12,945 nucleotides of DNA from Anaerolineae bacterium. GTDB taxonomy: Bacteria; Chloroflexota; Anaerolineae; UBA1429. Of the stretch, positions 6,391 to 12,848 are shown piece after piece; position 1 is the stretch's first letter; every line of letters starts with the position of its first letter. The position numbers and the translations under genes were made by a program. Location: contig SKLG01000311.1 in NCBI GenBank assembly GCA_007123335.1, positions 1 through 12,945 of the forward strand. The letters run 5' to 3'. The notes beneath the pieces are model-generated. The model saw only the letters and a program-made list of their open reading frames with translations. It searched no databases and was not told the DNA's origin.

Positions 6391-7617
6391 TTATTGTGCC
6401 GCGTGTTGCAGCGCCCCATAGGGGAACACGCCGACCCTTGCCGTTGGACCGTGCCGCTCCTGCAGGATGGGCACCACCTCCTCCCAGGTTCGACAATGCA
6501 CGTATTGATCGCCGTATAGCAGGCGCACCTCGCGGGCATTGACCCCCGGCGCAAAGAGGATGGCGGTTCGATCGTCGCGCACCTGCACCTCTTTGGCCCC
6601 AGAGCCGGTGAGCGCCGCGCCCACCTGCCGGCCGGTGCGCTGGCGAAAGATGGTGCCCGGGCCCATCACCAGGTGATAGCCCGCTCCCTCTGGGCAGGCC
6701 GAGATGGTCACCACCGTGCCCCCCGGCTTGAGCGCCTGCCGCTTGGTGCCAAAGAGCGGCACGCGGGCCAGCGAGATCTGGTGGGCGTCATTATCCTTTG
6801 GCCAGGCGTTGCACAGAGCAATGTCCATTCCCTCGGGCACCTCGGTGGCGTACATCTTTTCGCCCAGCGCCACGCCCTGGGCAAAAGCCTCGATAGGCTC
6901 CCCCGCCACCAGGGCCATGATGCCCAGATCGGGGTTTAGCAGCGGGTTGACGATGTACTCCAGCCCGCAGATGCGCCCCACCTCCTGGGTGTGGGGGACA
7001 AACTGGCCCGGCGGGCAGTAGTTATGGTTGAAAAAGATCGTCTCTCGACCACACACCCCCGGCAGGACGATCTTGGAGCCGCCGCCAAAGCCCCCACCCC
7101 TCGGCATGATCATCCCCAGGCCGATCTTGAGGTCCGCGTGGGCGAAATCGCGGTTGAGCCAGATGGGAAAGCCCAGCGACGAGGTGCCATAGAACTCGAG
7201 ATTCTCGCAGGGGTTGTGGCTGCGGATATCCAGGGAGTCGGTGAGCTCCTGGCCGATCTTGAGCACCCATTCCTGGCGGCGGAAGGGGCGGTGGGTGCCC
7301 GTGGCGGCGATGACGATGATCCGATCCTCGTCCAACCCACCGATGGCCAACTCCTCGAGGATGTAGGGCAGCAGGCGATAGGCCGGCGTGGGGCGCGAGA
7401 TGTCGTCCACCAAGATAACGGCACTCCGCCGGCCCTGGGCGGCGTCGCGCAGCCGTGGGGCGCCGATGGGCTCGGCCAGCGCCTGACGGATGCCGGCGTC
7501 GCCGATATCGGGGCCGCCGGCCATCTCGGCGACGGTCACATCCCACGAATCGGGCAGCGTCAGGTCGAATTTGGTCTCTCCATACCACATGGCCCAAGGA
7601 ATGCTGACGGTTTGCAT
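6391..7617 (-). CDS. LarA-family (nickel-pincer racemase/epimerase-like) protein, one catalytic His missing
   Basis: This 408-residue protein belongs to the LarA (DUF2088) superfamily. Its founder, lactate racemase, uses a nickel-pincer nucleotide to swap the stereochemistry of 2-hydroxyacids. Family motifs are in order: DDISRP (71-76), AATGTHRPF with H109 (equivalent to His108), a Gly-rich loop with K182 (equivalent to cofactor-tethering Lys184), and H198 in FFNHN, 16 residues on (equivalent to the nickel ligand His200). Where lactate racemase has the second catalytic histidine (His174, ten residues before the lysine), this protein reads MPRGGGFGGGSK: P172/R173 instead of His. The substrate or chemistry may therefore differ. 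The ATG at 7617 has AAGGAG 5 nt upstream; a frame extension to 8298 runs antisense to the beta-glucosidase and is not real. No larB, larC or larE is in the window. Confidence 0.88.
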   Translation of the reverse strand: MQTVSIPWAMWYGETKFDLTLPDSWDVTVAEMAGGPDIGDAGIRQALAEPIGAPRLRDAAQGRRSAVILVDDISRPTPAYRLLPYILEELAIGGLDEDRIIVIAATGTHRPFRRQEWVLKIGQELTDSLDIRSHNPCENLEFYGTSSLGFPIWLNRDFAHADLKIGLGMIMPRGGGFGGGSKIVLPGVCGRETIFFNHNYCPPGQFVPHTQEVGRICGLEYIVNPLLNPDLGIMALVAGEPIEAFAQGVALGEKMYATEVPEGMDIALCNAWPKDNDAHQISLARVPLFGTKRQALKPGGTVVTISACPEGAGYHLVMGPGTIFRQRTGRQVGAALTGSGAKEVQVRDDRTAILFAPGVNAREVRLLYGDQYVHCRTWEEVVPILQERHGPTARVGVFPYGALQHAAQ

Positions 7618-7645
7618 ACCTGCTCCTTGACGAGAGGGATGGCGA

Positions 7646-7764
7646 CGAGTGGCGGGCGATCTGATCACCGTACGGGGCGCGGGTCTCCGACCCGCAGAAC
7701 GCTCAGATCGCCGTACGGGGCGCGGGTCTCTGACCCGCAAAACGCTTAGATCGCCCACCACTCG
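7646..7764. repeat. Compound element: 17-bp inverted repeats enclosing two hairpin repeats
   Basis: The segments 7646-7662 and 7748-7764 are inverted repeats pairing at 16 of 17 positions, with one C/A mismatch at 7653/7757. They enclose two 43-bp tandem units, each carrying its own hairpin. As RNA this could fold into one long closing stem bearing two equal stem-loops; as DNA it resembles a small MITE-like cassette. It fills most of the divergent region between the LarA-like gene and the beta-glucosidase, upstream of the latter's promoter and inside the likely leader of the former. No coding function is seen. Confidence 0.7.
7663..7748 (+). repeat. Two tandem 43-bp units with a 22-bp palindromic core
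   Basis: Unit 1 (7663-7705) and unit 2 (7706-7748) differ at only 4 of 43 positions, all transitions. Each holds a 22-bp core (7674-7695 and 7717-7738) that begins GGGGCGCGGG and ends GACCCGC. The core forms a 7-bp stem GCGGGTC/GACCCGC with a loop of TCC or TCT. A third partial unit start, GATCGCC, follows at 7749. The same core scaffold recurs behind the beta-glucosidase gene at 9289-9357. Confidence 0.85.
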
Positions 7765-7782
7765 CCCTGATGTGTTGGCGCT

Positions 7783-7811
7783 ATCGTACCACTTGGCCGC
7801 GCGATGGACAA
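7783..7811 (-). promoter_or_regulatory. Candidate promoter of the LarA-like gene
   Basis: Reading leftward, TTGTCC (7811-7806) and TACGAT (7788-7783) are separated by 17 nt, with 4/6 matches at each box. Transcription would start near 7776 and run through the compound repeat before reaching the ATG at 7617, a leader of about 160 nt. This is a modest match and should be read as a candidate only. Confidence 0.35.
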
Positions 7812-7849
7812 ACGGGGGGTGTTGGATGCATTTCCGCGCCTCCGCAGCC

Positions 7850-7878
7850 TTGACGCGCGCGACGCTCCCCTTTATGAT
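7850..7878 (+). promoter_or_regulatory. Sigma70-type promoter of the beta-glucosidase gene
   Basis: TTGACG (7850-7855) and TATGAT (7873-7878) are separated by 17 nt, each 5/6 to consensus. Transcription would start near 7885, leaving a leader of about 54 nt. An 8-bp palindrome ACGATCGT (7894-7901) lies just downstream of the start and could be an operator. The promoter position rules out an in-frame start at 7804 for the gene. Confidence 0.7.
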
Positions 7879-7938
7879 GCGCTGGTAAGCGGAACGATCG
7901 TGCATCAAAACACACCACATGAGGGCAAGGAGGGTCTC

Positions 7939-9276
7939 ATGGCAGAGCGACTGGCATTTCCGGAAGGGTTCGTGTGGGGCACGGCGACGGCATCGTTTCA
8001 GATCGAGGGCGGTCGCGACGAGCGCGGCACCTGCATCTGGGACGACTTTTGCGATTGGACGGGCAAGGTGTTCCAGGGCCACAACGGCGACATCGCCGAC
8101 GACCACTATCACCGCTACCGCGAGGATGTGGCGTTGATGAAGGAACTCGGCGGGGCCGCGTATCGCTTCTCCATCTCCTGGCCGAGGGTGCTCCCCGAGG
8201 GGCATGGGGCGGTGAACCCAAACGGCCTCGATTTCTACAACCGGCTGGTGGACGAGCTGCTGGAGAACGGCATTACGCCCTATGTCACTCTCTACCACTG
8301 GGATCTGCCGTCGGCGCTACAACGCATGGGCGGCTGGGCGGCGCGGGATACCGCCTCACGTTTCGCCGACTACTGCGAGGTGATGGCCCGCGCCTTGGGC
8401 GATCGGGTGAAGGACTGGATCACCCACAATGAGCCCTGGGTGGTGGCGTTCATCGGGAACCTGCAAGGGCGGCACGCGCCAGGGTGGGAGGACCTGGGCC
8501 TGGCGCTACAGATTGGTCATCATCTGCTGCTCTCCCATGGTCTGGCGGTGCCCATCCTGCGCCAGCATGGAGACGCGGACACCCGCGTCGGCATCACGCT
8601 GAACTTTAGCCCGGCCTATCCCGCCAGCGATAGCGCCGAGGACGTGGCCGCGGCGCGGCGGCACGACGGCTATACGAACCGCTGGTTCATGGACCCGCTG
8701 TACAAGGGGAGCTATCCGGCCGACCTCGTCGAGGCCTGGGGAGCGGCGATGCCCCAGGTGAGCGCGGACGATCTGGCGCAGATCGCCGTGCCCATTGACT
8801 TTTTGGGGGTCAACTACTATTCGCGCGCCGTGGTCAAGCACCAGCCGGGCGGCTTGCTCGATTATGCGACGACTAAGCCGGAGGGCGAGTATACCCACAT
8901 GGAGTGGGAGGTGTTCCCCAAGGCGCTAGAGGACCTGCTGCTGCGCCTCTCCAGCGATTACGCGCCCCAGGCGCTCTATATCACCGAGAACGGCTGCGCC
9001 TACCCCGATACACTGACCGCCGAGGGCAAGGTGCACGATCCCAAACGCATCGAGTACCTGCGGCAGCACCTCGCGGCGTCGCAGCGCGCCATCACCCTCG
9101 GGGCGCCGCTCCAGGGCTATTTCGCCTGGTCGCTGATGGACAACTTTGAATGGGGATACGGCTACAGCCGCCGCTTTGGCCTCATCTATGTCGATTACGA
9201 GACGATGAAGCGCCACCCCAAGGACAGCTTTTACGCCTATCAGTCGATCATCGCCGAGAACGCCGTAGAGCTCTAG
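7939..9276 (+). CDS. GH1-family beta-glucosidase
   Basis: This 445-residue glycoside hydrolase family 1 enzyme has the normal family length and no signal peptide, so it is cytoplasmic. It hydrolyses beta-linked glucosides or related disaccharides taken up by the cell. Landmarks are the N-terminal FPEGFVWGTATASFQIEGG (Q21 binds sugar), YHWDLP (119-124), the acid/base E165 in THNEPW, VNYYS (291-295), the nucleophile E350 in YITENG, and the sugar-binding E404/W405 in SLMDNFEWGYGYSRRFGL. All are intact. The ATG at 7939 follows GGAGG by 5 nt and agrees with the N terminus of the family. The gene has its own promoter and is bracketed by copies of a palindromic repeat. Exact sugar preference (glucoside, galactoside, fucoside) cannot be read. 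Confidence 0.96.
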   Translation: MAERLAFPEGFVWGTATASFQIEGGRDERGTCIWDDFCDWTGKVFQGHNGDIADDHYHRYREDVALMKELGGAAYRFSISWPRVLPEGHGAVNPNGLDFYNRLVDELLENGITPYVTLYHWDLPSALQRMGGWAARDTASRFADYCEVMARALGDRVKDWITHNEPWVVAFIGNLQGRHAPGWEDLGLALQIGHHLLLSHGLAVPILRQHGDADTRVGITLNFSPAYPASDSAEDVAAARRHDGYTNRWFMDPLYKGSYPADLVEAWGAAMPQVSADDLAQIAVPIDFLGVNYYSRAVVKHQPGGLLDYATTKPEGEYTHMEWEVFPKALEDLLLRLSSDYAPQALYITENGCAYPDTLTAEGKVHDPKRIEYLRQHLAASQRAITLGAPLQGYFAWSLMDNFEWGYGYSRRFGLIYVDYETMKRHPKDSFYAYQSIIAENAVEL

Positions 9277-9288
9277 CCAGCAGGCGAG

Positions 9289-9357
9289 GGGGCGCGGGCG
9301 TCTCGCCCGCGATTCCATGTCGGTTACAGGCAGATGCGGGCGAAACGCCCGCGCCCC
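9289..9357. repeat. Pair of inverted 22-bp palindromic elements
   Basis: Two copies of a 22-bp element, 9289-9310 and, in reverse orientation, 9336-9357, are separated by 25 nt and differ by one base when aligned. Each begins GGGGCGCGGG and ends CGCCCGC in its own orientation and folds into GCGGGCG/CGCCCGC with a 3-nt loop. Together they could also form one 22-bp stem. The scaffold matches that of the two copies at 7674-7738, with a changed stem tip. They lie between the beta-glucosidase stop and the ribosome site of the next gene, like REP-type pairs that affect mRNA ends. Confidence 0.85.
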
Positions 9358-9386
9358 AGGTTGGCGTTCACTGAGAAAGGAGAGAC

Positions 9387-10721
9387 ATGACCGATCGTCA
9401 AGCACTCAAAGAGCGCGTCTGCGCAGCCATCGACGTGCATCGCGACGAGATCGTGGCCCTGGGGGAGGACATCCGCGTCCATCCAGAGCTGGGCTTTAAA
9501 GAGTTTCGCACGGCGGGCATCGTCGCCGAGCACTTTGGCAGGCTGGCCATCGATCATCAGACCGGGTTGGCGGTGACGGGGATCAAGGGGGTGCTCGCCG
9601 GGCGCGGGAGCGCGGCCACCGTCGCCTACATGGGCGAGCTGGACTCGGTGCTGGTGCGCGACCATCCCGACGCCGATCCCGACACCGGCGCCGCCCACGC
9701 CTGCGGGCACAACGCCCAGATCGCCAACCTGATCGCGCTGGCCTATGGGTTGGTGGAGAGTGGCGTGATGGCCGAGCTGGATGGCAACGTGGCGCTCATC
9801 GCCGTGCCCGCCGAAGAGTATGTCGAGGTGGCCTACCGTCTGGGCCTCAAAGAGGCCGGCCAGATCGAGTTCCTGGGCGGCAAGCCCGAGTTTATCCGCC
9901 TCGGCGCGCTGGACGATGTGGACATTACCTTTATGACCCACCAGTCGGCTCGCGCCGAAGGGGGCAAGCTTAGCGTCGGCGGCCCCTCTAACGGCTGCAT
10001 CGTCAAGATGATCCAGTATTTAGGGCGGGCGTCCCACGCCGGAGGATCGCCGCACCAGGGCATCAACGCCCTCAAGGCGGCCATGCTGGGCCTGCAAGGG
10101 ATCGACGCCAACCGCGAGACGTTCAAGGACGACGACCATATCCGCGTGCACCCGATCATCACCAAGGGCGGCGAGCTGGTTAACGTCATCCCCGCCGATG
10201 TGCGCCTCGAGACCTATGTGCGCGGCGCCAGCGTGGATGCCATCGTGGCCGCCGCGGAAAAGGTGGATCGCGCCCTCAAGGGCGGGGCCATGGCCTTGGG
10301 GGCCACCGTCGAGATCAACACCCTGCCCGGCTATCTGCCGCGCATCGTCTCGCCGGAGCTGCTGCAGGTCTATAAGGAGAACGCCGTGGCGCTGGTGGGC
10401 GAGAACGAGTGGTGGGATTCGAGCTTTGGCGCCGGCTCCACCGACATGGGCGATGTGAGCCACATCATGCCGGCCATCGAGACCTCTGCCGTAGGCTCCA
10501 GCGGCACCGGCCACGGCGCCGATTACGTCATCTGCGATCCCGAGACGGCCTATATCACCCCGGCCAAGGCGGCGGCGATGACGCTTATCGATCTGCTGAT
10601 TGATGGCGCCGCCAGGGCCCGTCAGGTCGTCGATGCCTACAAGCCGCCCATGTCCAAAGACGAGTATCTGACGTTCATGCGCGGGCTGGCCAAGCTCGAC
10701 GTGTGGAAGCCCGACGCCTAG
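9387..10721 (+). CDS. M20-family metallo-amidohydrolase/peptidase (AbgB-like)
   Basis: This 444-residue protein is a zinc-dependent amidohydrolase of peptidase family M20, of the type that splits N-acyl or aminobenzoyl amino acids and small peptides. Motifs in order are HPELGFKEF (32-40), GELDSV (83-88), AHACGHNAQ (103-111), PAEEY (141-145) with the catalytic Glu region, H185 in TFMTHQS, the dimerisation-domain SHAGGSPHQGINA (216-228), and GAGSTDMGDVSHIMP near the C terminus. CGHN replaces the CGHD of M20D enzymes, as in the p-aminobenzoyl-glutamate hydrolase (AbgB) branch as I recall it. No signal peptide is seen. AAAGGAGA lies 5-6 nt before the ATG. No promoter is obvious in the gap, so read-through from the beta-glucosidase gene past the inverted repeats is possible. 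The substrate is unknown. Confidence 0.9.
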   Translation: MTDRQALKERVCAAIDVHRDEIVALGEDIRVHPELGFKEFRTAGIVAEHFGRLAIDHQTGLAVTGIKGVLAGRGSAATVAYMGELDSVLVRDHPDADPDTGAAHACGHNAQIANLIALAYGLVESGVMAELDGNVALIAVPAEEYVEVAYRLGLKEAGQIEFLGGKPEFIRLGALDDVDITFMTHQSARAEGGKLSVGGPSNGCIVKMIQYLGRASHAGGSPHQGINALKAAMLGLQGIDANRETFKDDDHIRVHPIITKGGELVNVIPADVRLETYVRGASVDAIVAAAEKVDRALKGGAMALGATVEINTLPGYLPRIVSPELLQVYKENAVALVGENEWWDSSFGAGSTDMGDVSHIMPAIETSAVGSSGTGHGADYVICDPETAYITPAKAAAMTLIDLLIDGAARARQVVDAYKPPMSKDEYLTFMRGLAKLDVWKPDA

Positions 10722-10745
10722 AGCGGGGCGCAGCCAAGGGCAAAG

Positions 10746-10773
10746 CGCCCACGGGAGCGCGTTCCCGTGGGCG
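10746..10773. terminator. Bidirectional terminator-like hairpin between convergent genes
   Basis: CGCCCACGGGA (10746-10756) and TCCCGTGGGCG (10763-10773) form a perfect 11-bp stem with a 6-nt loop. It sits 25 nt after the M20 stop and 9 nt from the stop of the convergent kinase gene, as expected for a shared terminator. A strong T-tract is missing on both strands, so it may work as an RNA 3'-end stabiliser or need a factor. Confidence 0.7.
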
Positions 10774-10781
10774 TGTGCAGG

Positions 10782-11270
10782 CTATCCGAGCTTGTAGCCG
10801 ATGGTGCGCAGGAATTTGGTCCGCCAGGCCACCCCGTCCTGGTCCTCCACGCCCAGCGGAGGAAACCCATCGACGACGCCGAGAATGCCTCGGCCCTGGT
10901 CGGTGACGGCGATGATGACCTGTGTGGGGTTGGCCGTGGCGCAAAAGATGCGACACACTTCGGGCACCTGCTTGATGGTGTTCAACACGTTGATCGGGTA
11001 GAATCCATCGCCCAAAAAGAGAACAAAGGCGTGACCAGCGGCGATGGCCATGGCGTTCTTTTCCGCCAACTCGATCAGTGCGTCATCGGTGCCGCTGGAG
11101 CGCACCAACCGCGCGCCCGAGGCCTCGCAAAAGGCCAATCCAAAGTGGATGCCCGGCACGGCGCCCACCAGGGCCTCGTGCAGGTCCTCGACGGTCTTGA
11201 TAAAGTGGCTCTGTCCAAGGATGACGTTAAGGTTCTCCGGCTTGTCGATCGCGACGATCTCGAGTTCCAT
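10782..11270 (-). CDS. Adenosine-specific kinase (DUF355/COG1839 family)
   Basis: This 162-residue protein has the full length and pattern of the small 'adenosine-specific kinase' family (PF04008), known mainly from archaea and scattered bacteria. Recognisable stretches are NVILGQSHFIKTVEDLHEALVGAVPGIHFGLAFCEASGARLVR (14-56), GTDDALIELA (60-69), NVLNTIKQVPEVCRIFCATANP (94-115) and a conserved Gly-rich GRGILGVVDGFPP (126-138). The name comes from structural and binding work on archaeal members; the in vivo role is poorly defined. AGGAGG lies upstream of the ATG, and a strong promoter precedes it at 11313-11341, so it is probably a single-gene unit ended by the hairpin at 10746-10773. It has no evident link to its neighbours. 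Confidence 0.88.
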   Translation of the reverse strand: MELEIVAIDKPENLNVILGQSHFIKTVEDLHEALVGAVPGIHFGLAFCEASGARLVRSSGTDDALIELAEKNAMAIAAGHAFVLFLGDGFYPINVLNTIKQVPEVCRIFCATANPTQVIIAVTDQGRGILGVVDGFPPLGVEDQDGVAWRTKFLRTIGYKLG

Positions 11271-11312
11271 GGTTGGCCTCCTGCGCTCTGAACGGGTGCC
11301 TGCGTTGATGGT

Positions 11313-11341
11313 ATTGTAGACATCGAGGGAGCGTTGGTCAA
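11313..11341 (-). promoter_or_regulatory. Sigma70-type promoter of the adenosine-specific kinase gene
   Basis: Reading leftward, TTGACC (11341-11336) and TACAAT (11318-11313) are separated by 17 nt, each 5/6 to consensus. Transcription would begin near 11306, leaving a leader of about 36 nt that contains the AGGAGG site. It also separates this gene from the M23 peptidase gene upstream. Confidence 0.7.
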
Positions 11342-11397
11342 AGCATCTGGGGATGAGGCTATTTCGCCATCGTCTACAAATCCGGGCGGCGCCGCCG

Positions 11398-12474
11398 TCA
11401 GCGGCCTATGCGGATACTGACCCAGGCGGTCTCACCTGCGTTGATGGTGACATCGCGGGAGGTCACCAGGCCCTTATAACGAGCCTGCACCGTCCACCGT
11501 CCGGCGGGCACGTCGCCGGTGCACAGATTCTCGCCCCAGGCCGGGTCCGCGTTCACCCGGCTCGCCGGGTAGCTGGTGAAAAAGCGGTAGGGTGTGGTGC
11601 TGCCAGCGCGAAAGAGGACGAGCAGCGCCTCGGCGATCGGCTCACCCTTGGCCGAGAGCAGCTCGCCGGCCAACGTGCCGTGGTCGGGCAGCGGTTGCAG
11701 CCAGAGGTCGGGGTTTACGGTGTGCAGATAGTCGTTCTCGCCAAGACGCACCTCGAGATGCAGATGCGGCCCCATGGCAACACCCGACATGCCCACCTCG
11801 CCGAGCTTGTCCCCGGCGGCCACCCTCTGGCCCGGCTGCACCATCACTTGGGACAGGTGGCCATAGAGGACAAAGATCGGCTTATCGTTCAGCGTGCGGT
11901 CCAATTCTTGGACGACTACCAGCCCATAAAAGTTGTCGCGAGCGCCATAGACCTGCAAAGTGTCATCGCCGGCGACACGAACGATGCCATCAGCGACGGC
12001 ATAGATGGCGGTGCCCATAGGGCTCGTAAAATCGGCGCCATGATGGATGGGGTAGGTTCCATCGCCGCGCGAGCCATAGGGATAAAAGCGTTCCGCCCGC
12101 TGTTGCCCCTGAGGGCCAAAGGGCCGCTCTAGCCAATAGTGGTCGACAAAGGTGCGCGGCCGTGGTGGAAAGGGCGTCGGCGTTGGCCTGGGCATCATGG
12201 AGATGGGCGAGATCTCGCCCGAGAGATCGGGCGTGGCCCCGGCGGGCGATACATCGGGCTCTGGAGTGGGGGTAGCCGTCACTGCCGTGGGGGTGGGAGG
12301 CGGAGCCGTTGGCGTGGGCGTGCGCCGCAGCGCTGCGGCGACCTGATACCTCTGTGCCGGCATGGGGTTCCAGCCCAAGAGCACCGAGACGACAAGGCCC
12401 AAAAGCACCAGCGCCATCGCGCCGGCGAACCAGACATGTTGCGGTAATCCACGCTCAGGCTCTAGACGATCCAC
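11398..12474 (-). CDS. Membrane-anchored M23 (LytM-type) peptidase with C-terminal beta domain
   Basis: This 358-residue protein has a short cytoplasmic N terminus, one membrane segment at about 14-35 (VWFAGAMALVLLGLVVSVLL), then a Thr/Pro-rich linker (about 51-107, repeats of TPTP) that would space the enzyme from the membrane. The LytM metallopeptidase domain covers about 115-265. Its zinc motif HxGxD is at H144/D148, YGHL has H206, and HLH has H237/H239, so the enzyme looks active. It would cleave peptide cross-links in cell wall or act on another envelope protein. Residues about 266-358 form a further beta-rich domain resembling carboxypeptidase-regulatory or PEGA-like modules. Translation starts at GTG (12474), with AGGGAG 9 nt upstream. 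The linker style is common in Chloroflexota. It has its own promoter at 12502-12530. Confidence 0.9.
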   Translation of the reverse strand: MDRLEPERGLPQHVWFAGAMALVLLGLVVSVLLGWNPMPAQRYQVAAALRRTPTPTAPPPTPTAVTATPTPEPDVSPAGATPDLSGEISPISMMPRPTPTPFPPRPRTFVDHYWLERPFGPQGQQRAERFYPYGSRGDGTYPIHHGADFTSPMGTAIYAVADGIVRVAGDDTLQVYGARDNFYGLVVVQELDRTLNDKPIFVLYGHLSQVMVQPGQRVAAGDKLGEVGMSGVAMGPHLHLEVRLGENDYLHTVNPDLWLQPLPDHGTLAGELLSAKGEPIAEALLVLFRAGSTTPYRFFTSYPASRVNADPAWGENLCTGDVPAGRWTVQARYKGLVTSRDVTINAGETAWVSIRIGR

Positions 12475-12501
12475 AACTCTTCTCTCCCTTATCCTGCGTC
12501 G

Positions 12502-12530
12502 AGTATACCATTTGGACCGCTACGCACCAA
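12502..12530 (-). promoter_or_regulatory. Candidate promoter of the M23 peptidase gene
   Basis: Reading leftward, TTGGTG (12530-12525) and TATACT (12507-12502) are separated by 17 nt. The -10 box is 5/6, the -35 only 3/6. The start would be near 12495, giving a short leader of about 20 nt with the AGGGAG ribosome site. It is divergent from the groES promoter. Confidence 0.5.
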
Positions 12531-12575
12531 GCGCTGCCGCAGAGGTCCCAACCCTTGGTACTCGCGCGTATGCCG

Positions 12576-12602
12576 TTAGCAGACGACGTGGGCGAGTGCG
12601 AA
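12576..12602. promoter_or_regulatory. CIRCE-like operator, upstream copy
   Basis: TTAGCAGAC (12576-12584), nine bases, then GAGTGCGAA (12594-12602). The CIRCE consensus bound by the HrcA repressor is TTAGCACTC-N9-GAGTGCTAA. The arms match at 7/9 and 8/9 with the exact 9-nt spacing. It ends 8 bp before the -35 box of the groES promoter. It is less canonical in place than the downstream copy. Confidence 0.65.
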
Positions 12603-12610
12603 AAACGATC

Positions 12611-12639
12611 TTGACAAAGCCCGAACGATGTGCTAGTAT
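12611..12639 (+). promoter_or_regulatory. Sigma70-type promoter of groES
   Basis: TTGACA (12611-12616, perfect) and TAGTAT (12634-12639, 4/6 to TATAAT) are separated by 17 nt. Transcription would start near 12646, inside the downstream CIRCE element. It is the only strong rightward promoter ahead of groES. Confidence 0.8.
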
Positions 12640-12641
12640 GC

Positions 12642-12668
12642 TTGGCAGTCATGGGTTGTGAGTGCTAG
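12642..12668. promoter_or_regulatory. CIRCE operator at the groES transcription start
   Basis: TTGGCAGTC (12642-12650), nine bases, then GAGTGCTAG (12660-12668). Against TTAGCACTC-N9-GAGTGCTAA the arms match at 7/9 and 8/9 with exact spacing. It begins 3 bp after the -10 box and covers the start site, the normal place for HrcA to block groESL transcription until heat or protein-folding stress. Confidence 0.8.
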
Positions 12669-12848
12669 GTGTGTTGCCCATTTGGTCGCATCTGGTGTCT
12701 TGCACCTAAAGGGTCCCGTGGCAAAGAAAAGAGGGGAGCGAAACGGCGGTCACGCCAGCGTGACTTTGTGGTCCTCGCATCGATGGGGACGGAGCTACCC
12801 CCCTTCTTCTGGTCCAGTCTCATAATTCACAGGGAGGACAGTAGAACC
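12669..12848 (+). promoter_or_regulatory. Long structured groES leader
   Basis: No gene is seen between the CIRCE element and groES. The stretch can form at least two local hairpins: GTCACG/CGTGAC (12749-12754 with 12759-12764, 4-nt loop) and GTCCTC/GGGGAC (12771-12776 with 12785-12790, including one G-T pair). AGGGAGG (12831-12837) lies 11 nt before the ATG, a rather long spacing. I do not recognise a known riboswitch class. The structures are read by eye. Confidence 0.4.

Noticed and set aside
7804..7938. Upstream in-frame start for the beta-glucosidase
   Set aside because: The 45 extra residues match nothing in GH1, and the promoter boxes at 7850-7878 lie inside this stretch.
7618..8298. 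N-terminal extension of the LarA-like frame
   Set aside because: The extension runs across the compound repeat and antisense to the beta-glucosidase N terminus, with no LarA-family homology. The ATG at 7617 has a good ribosome site and begins the family-like sequence.
9289..9374. Short open frames reading through the repeat pairs
   Set aside because: Their peptides are low-complexity products of the palindromic repeats themselves and carry no domain; the region is non-coding.
10721..10740. Possible fifth copy of the 22-bp palindrome family near the M20 stop
   Set aside because: Only the GGGGCGC head is present; the inverted arm is missing, so it is likely chance in GC-rich sequence.
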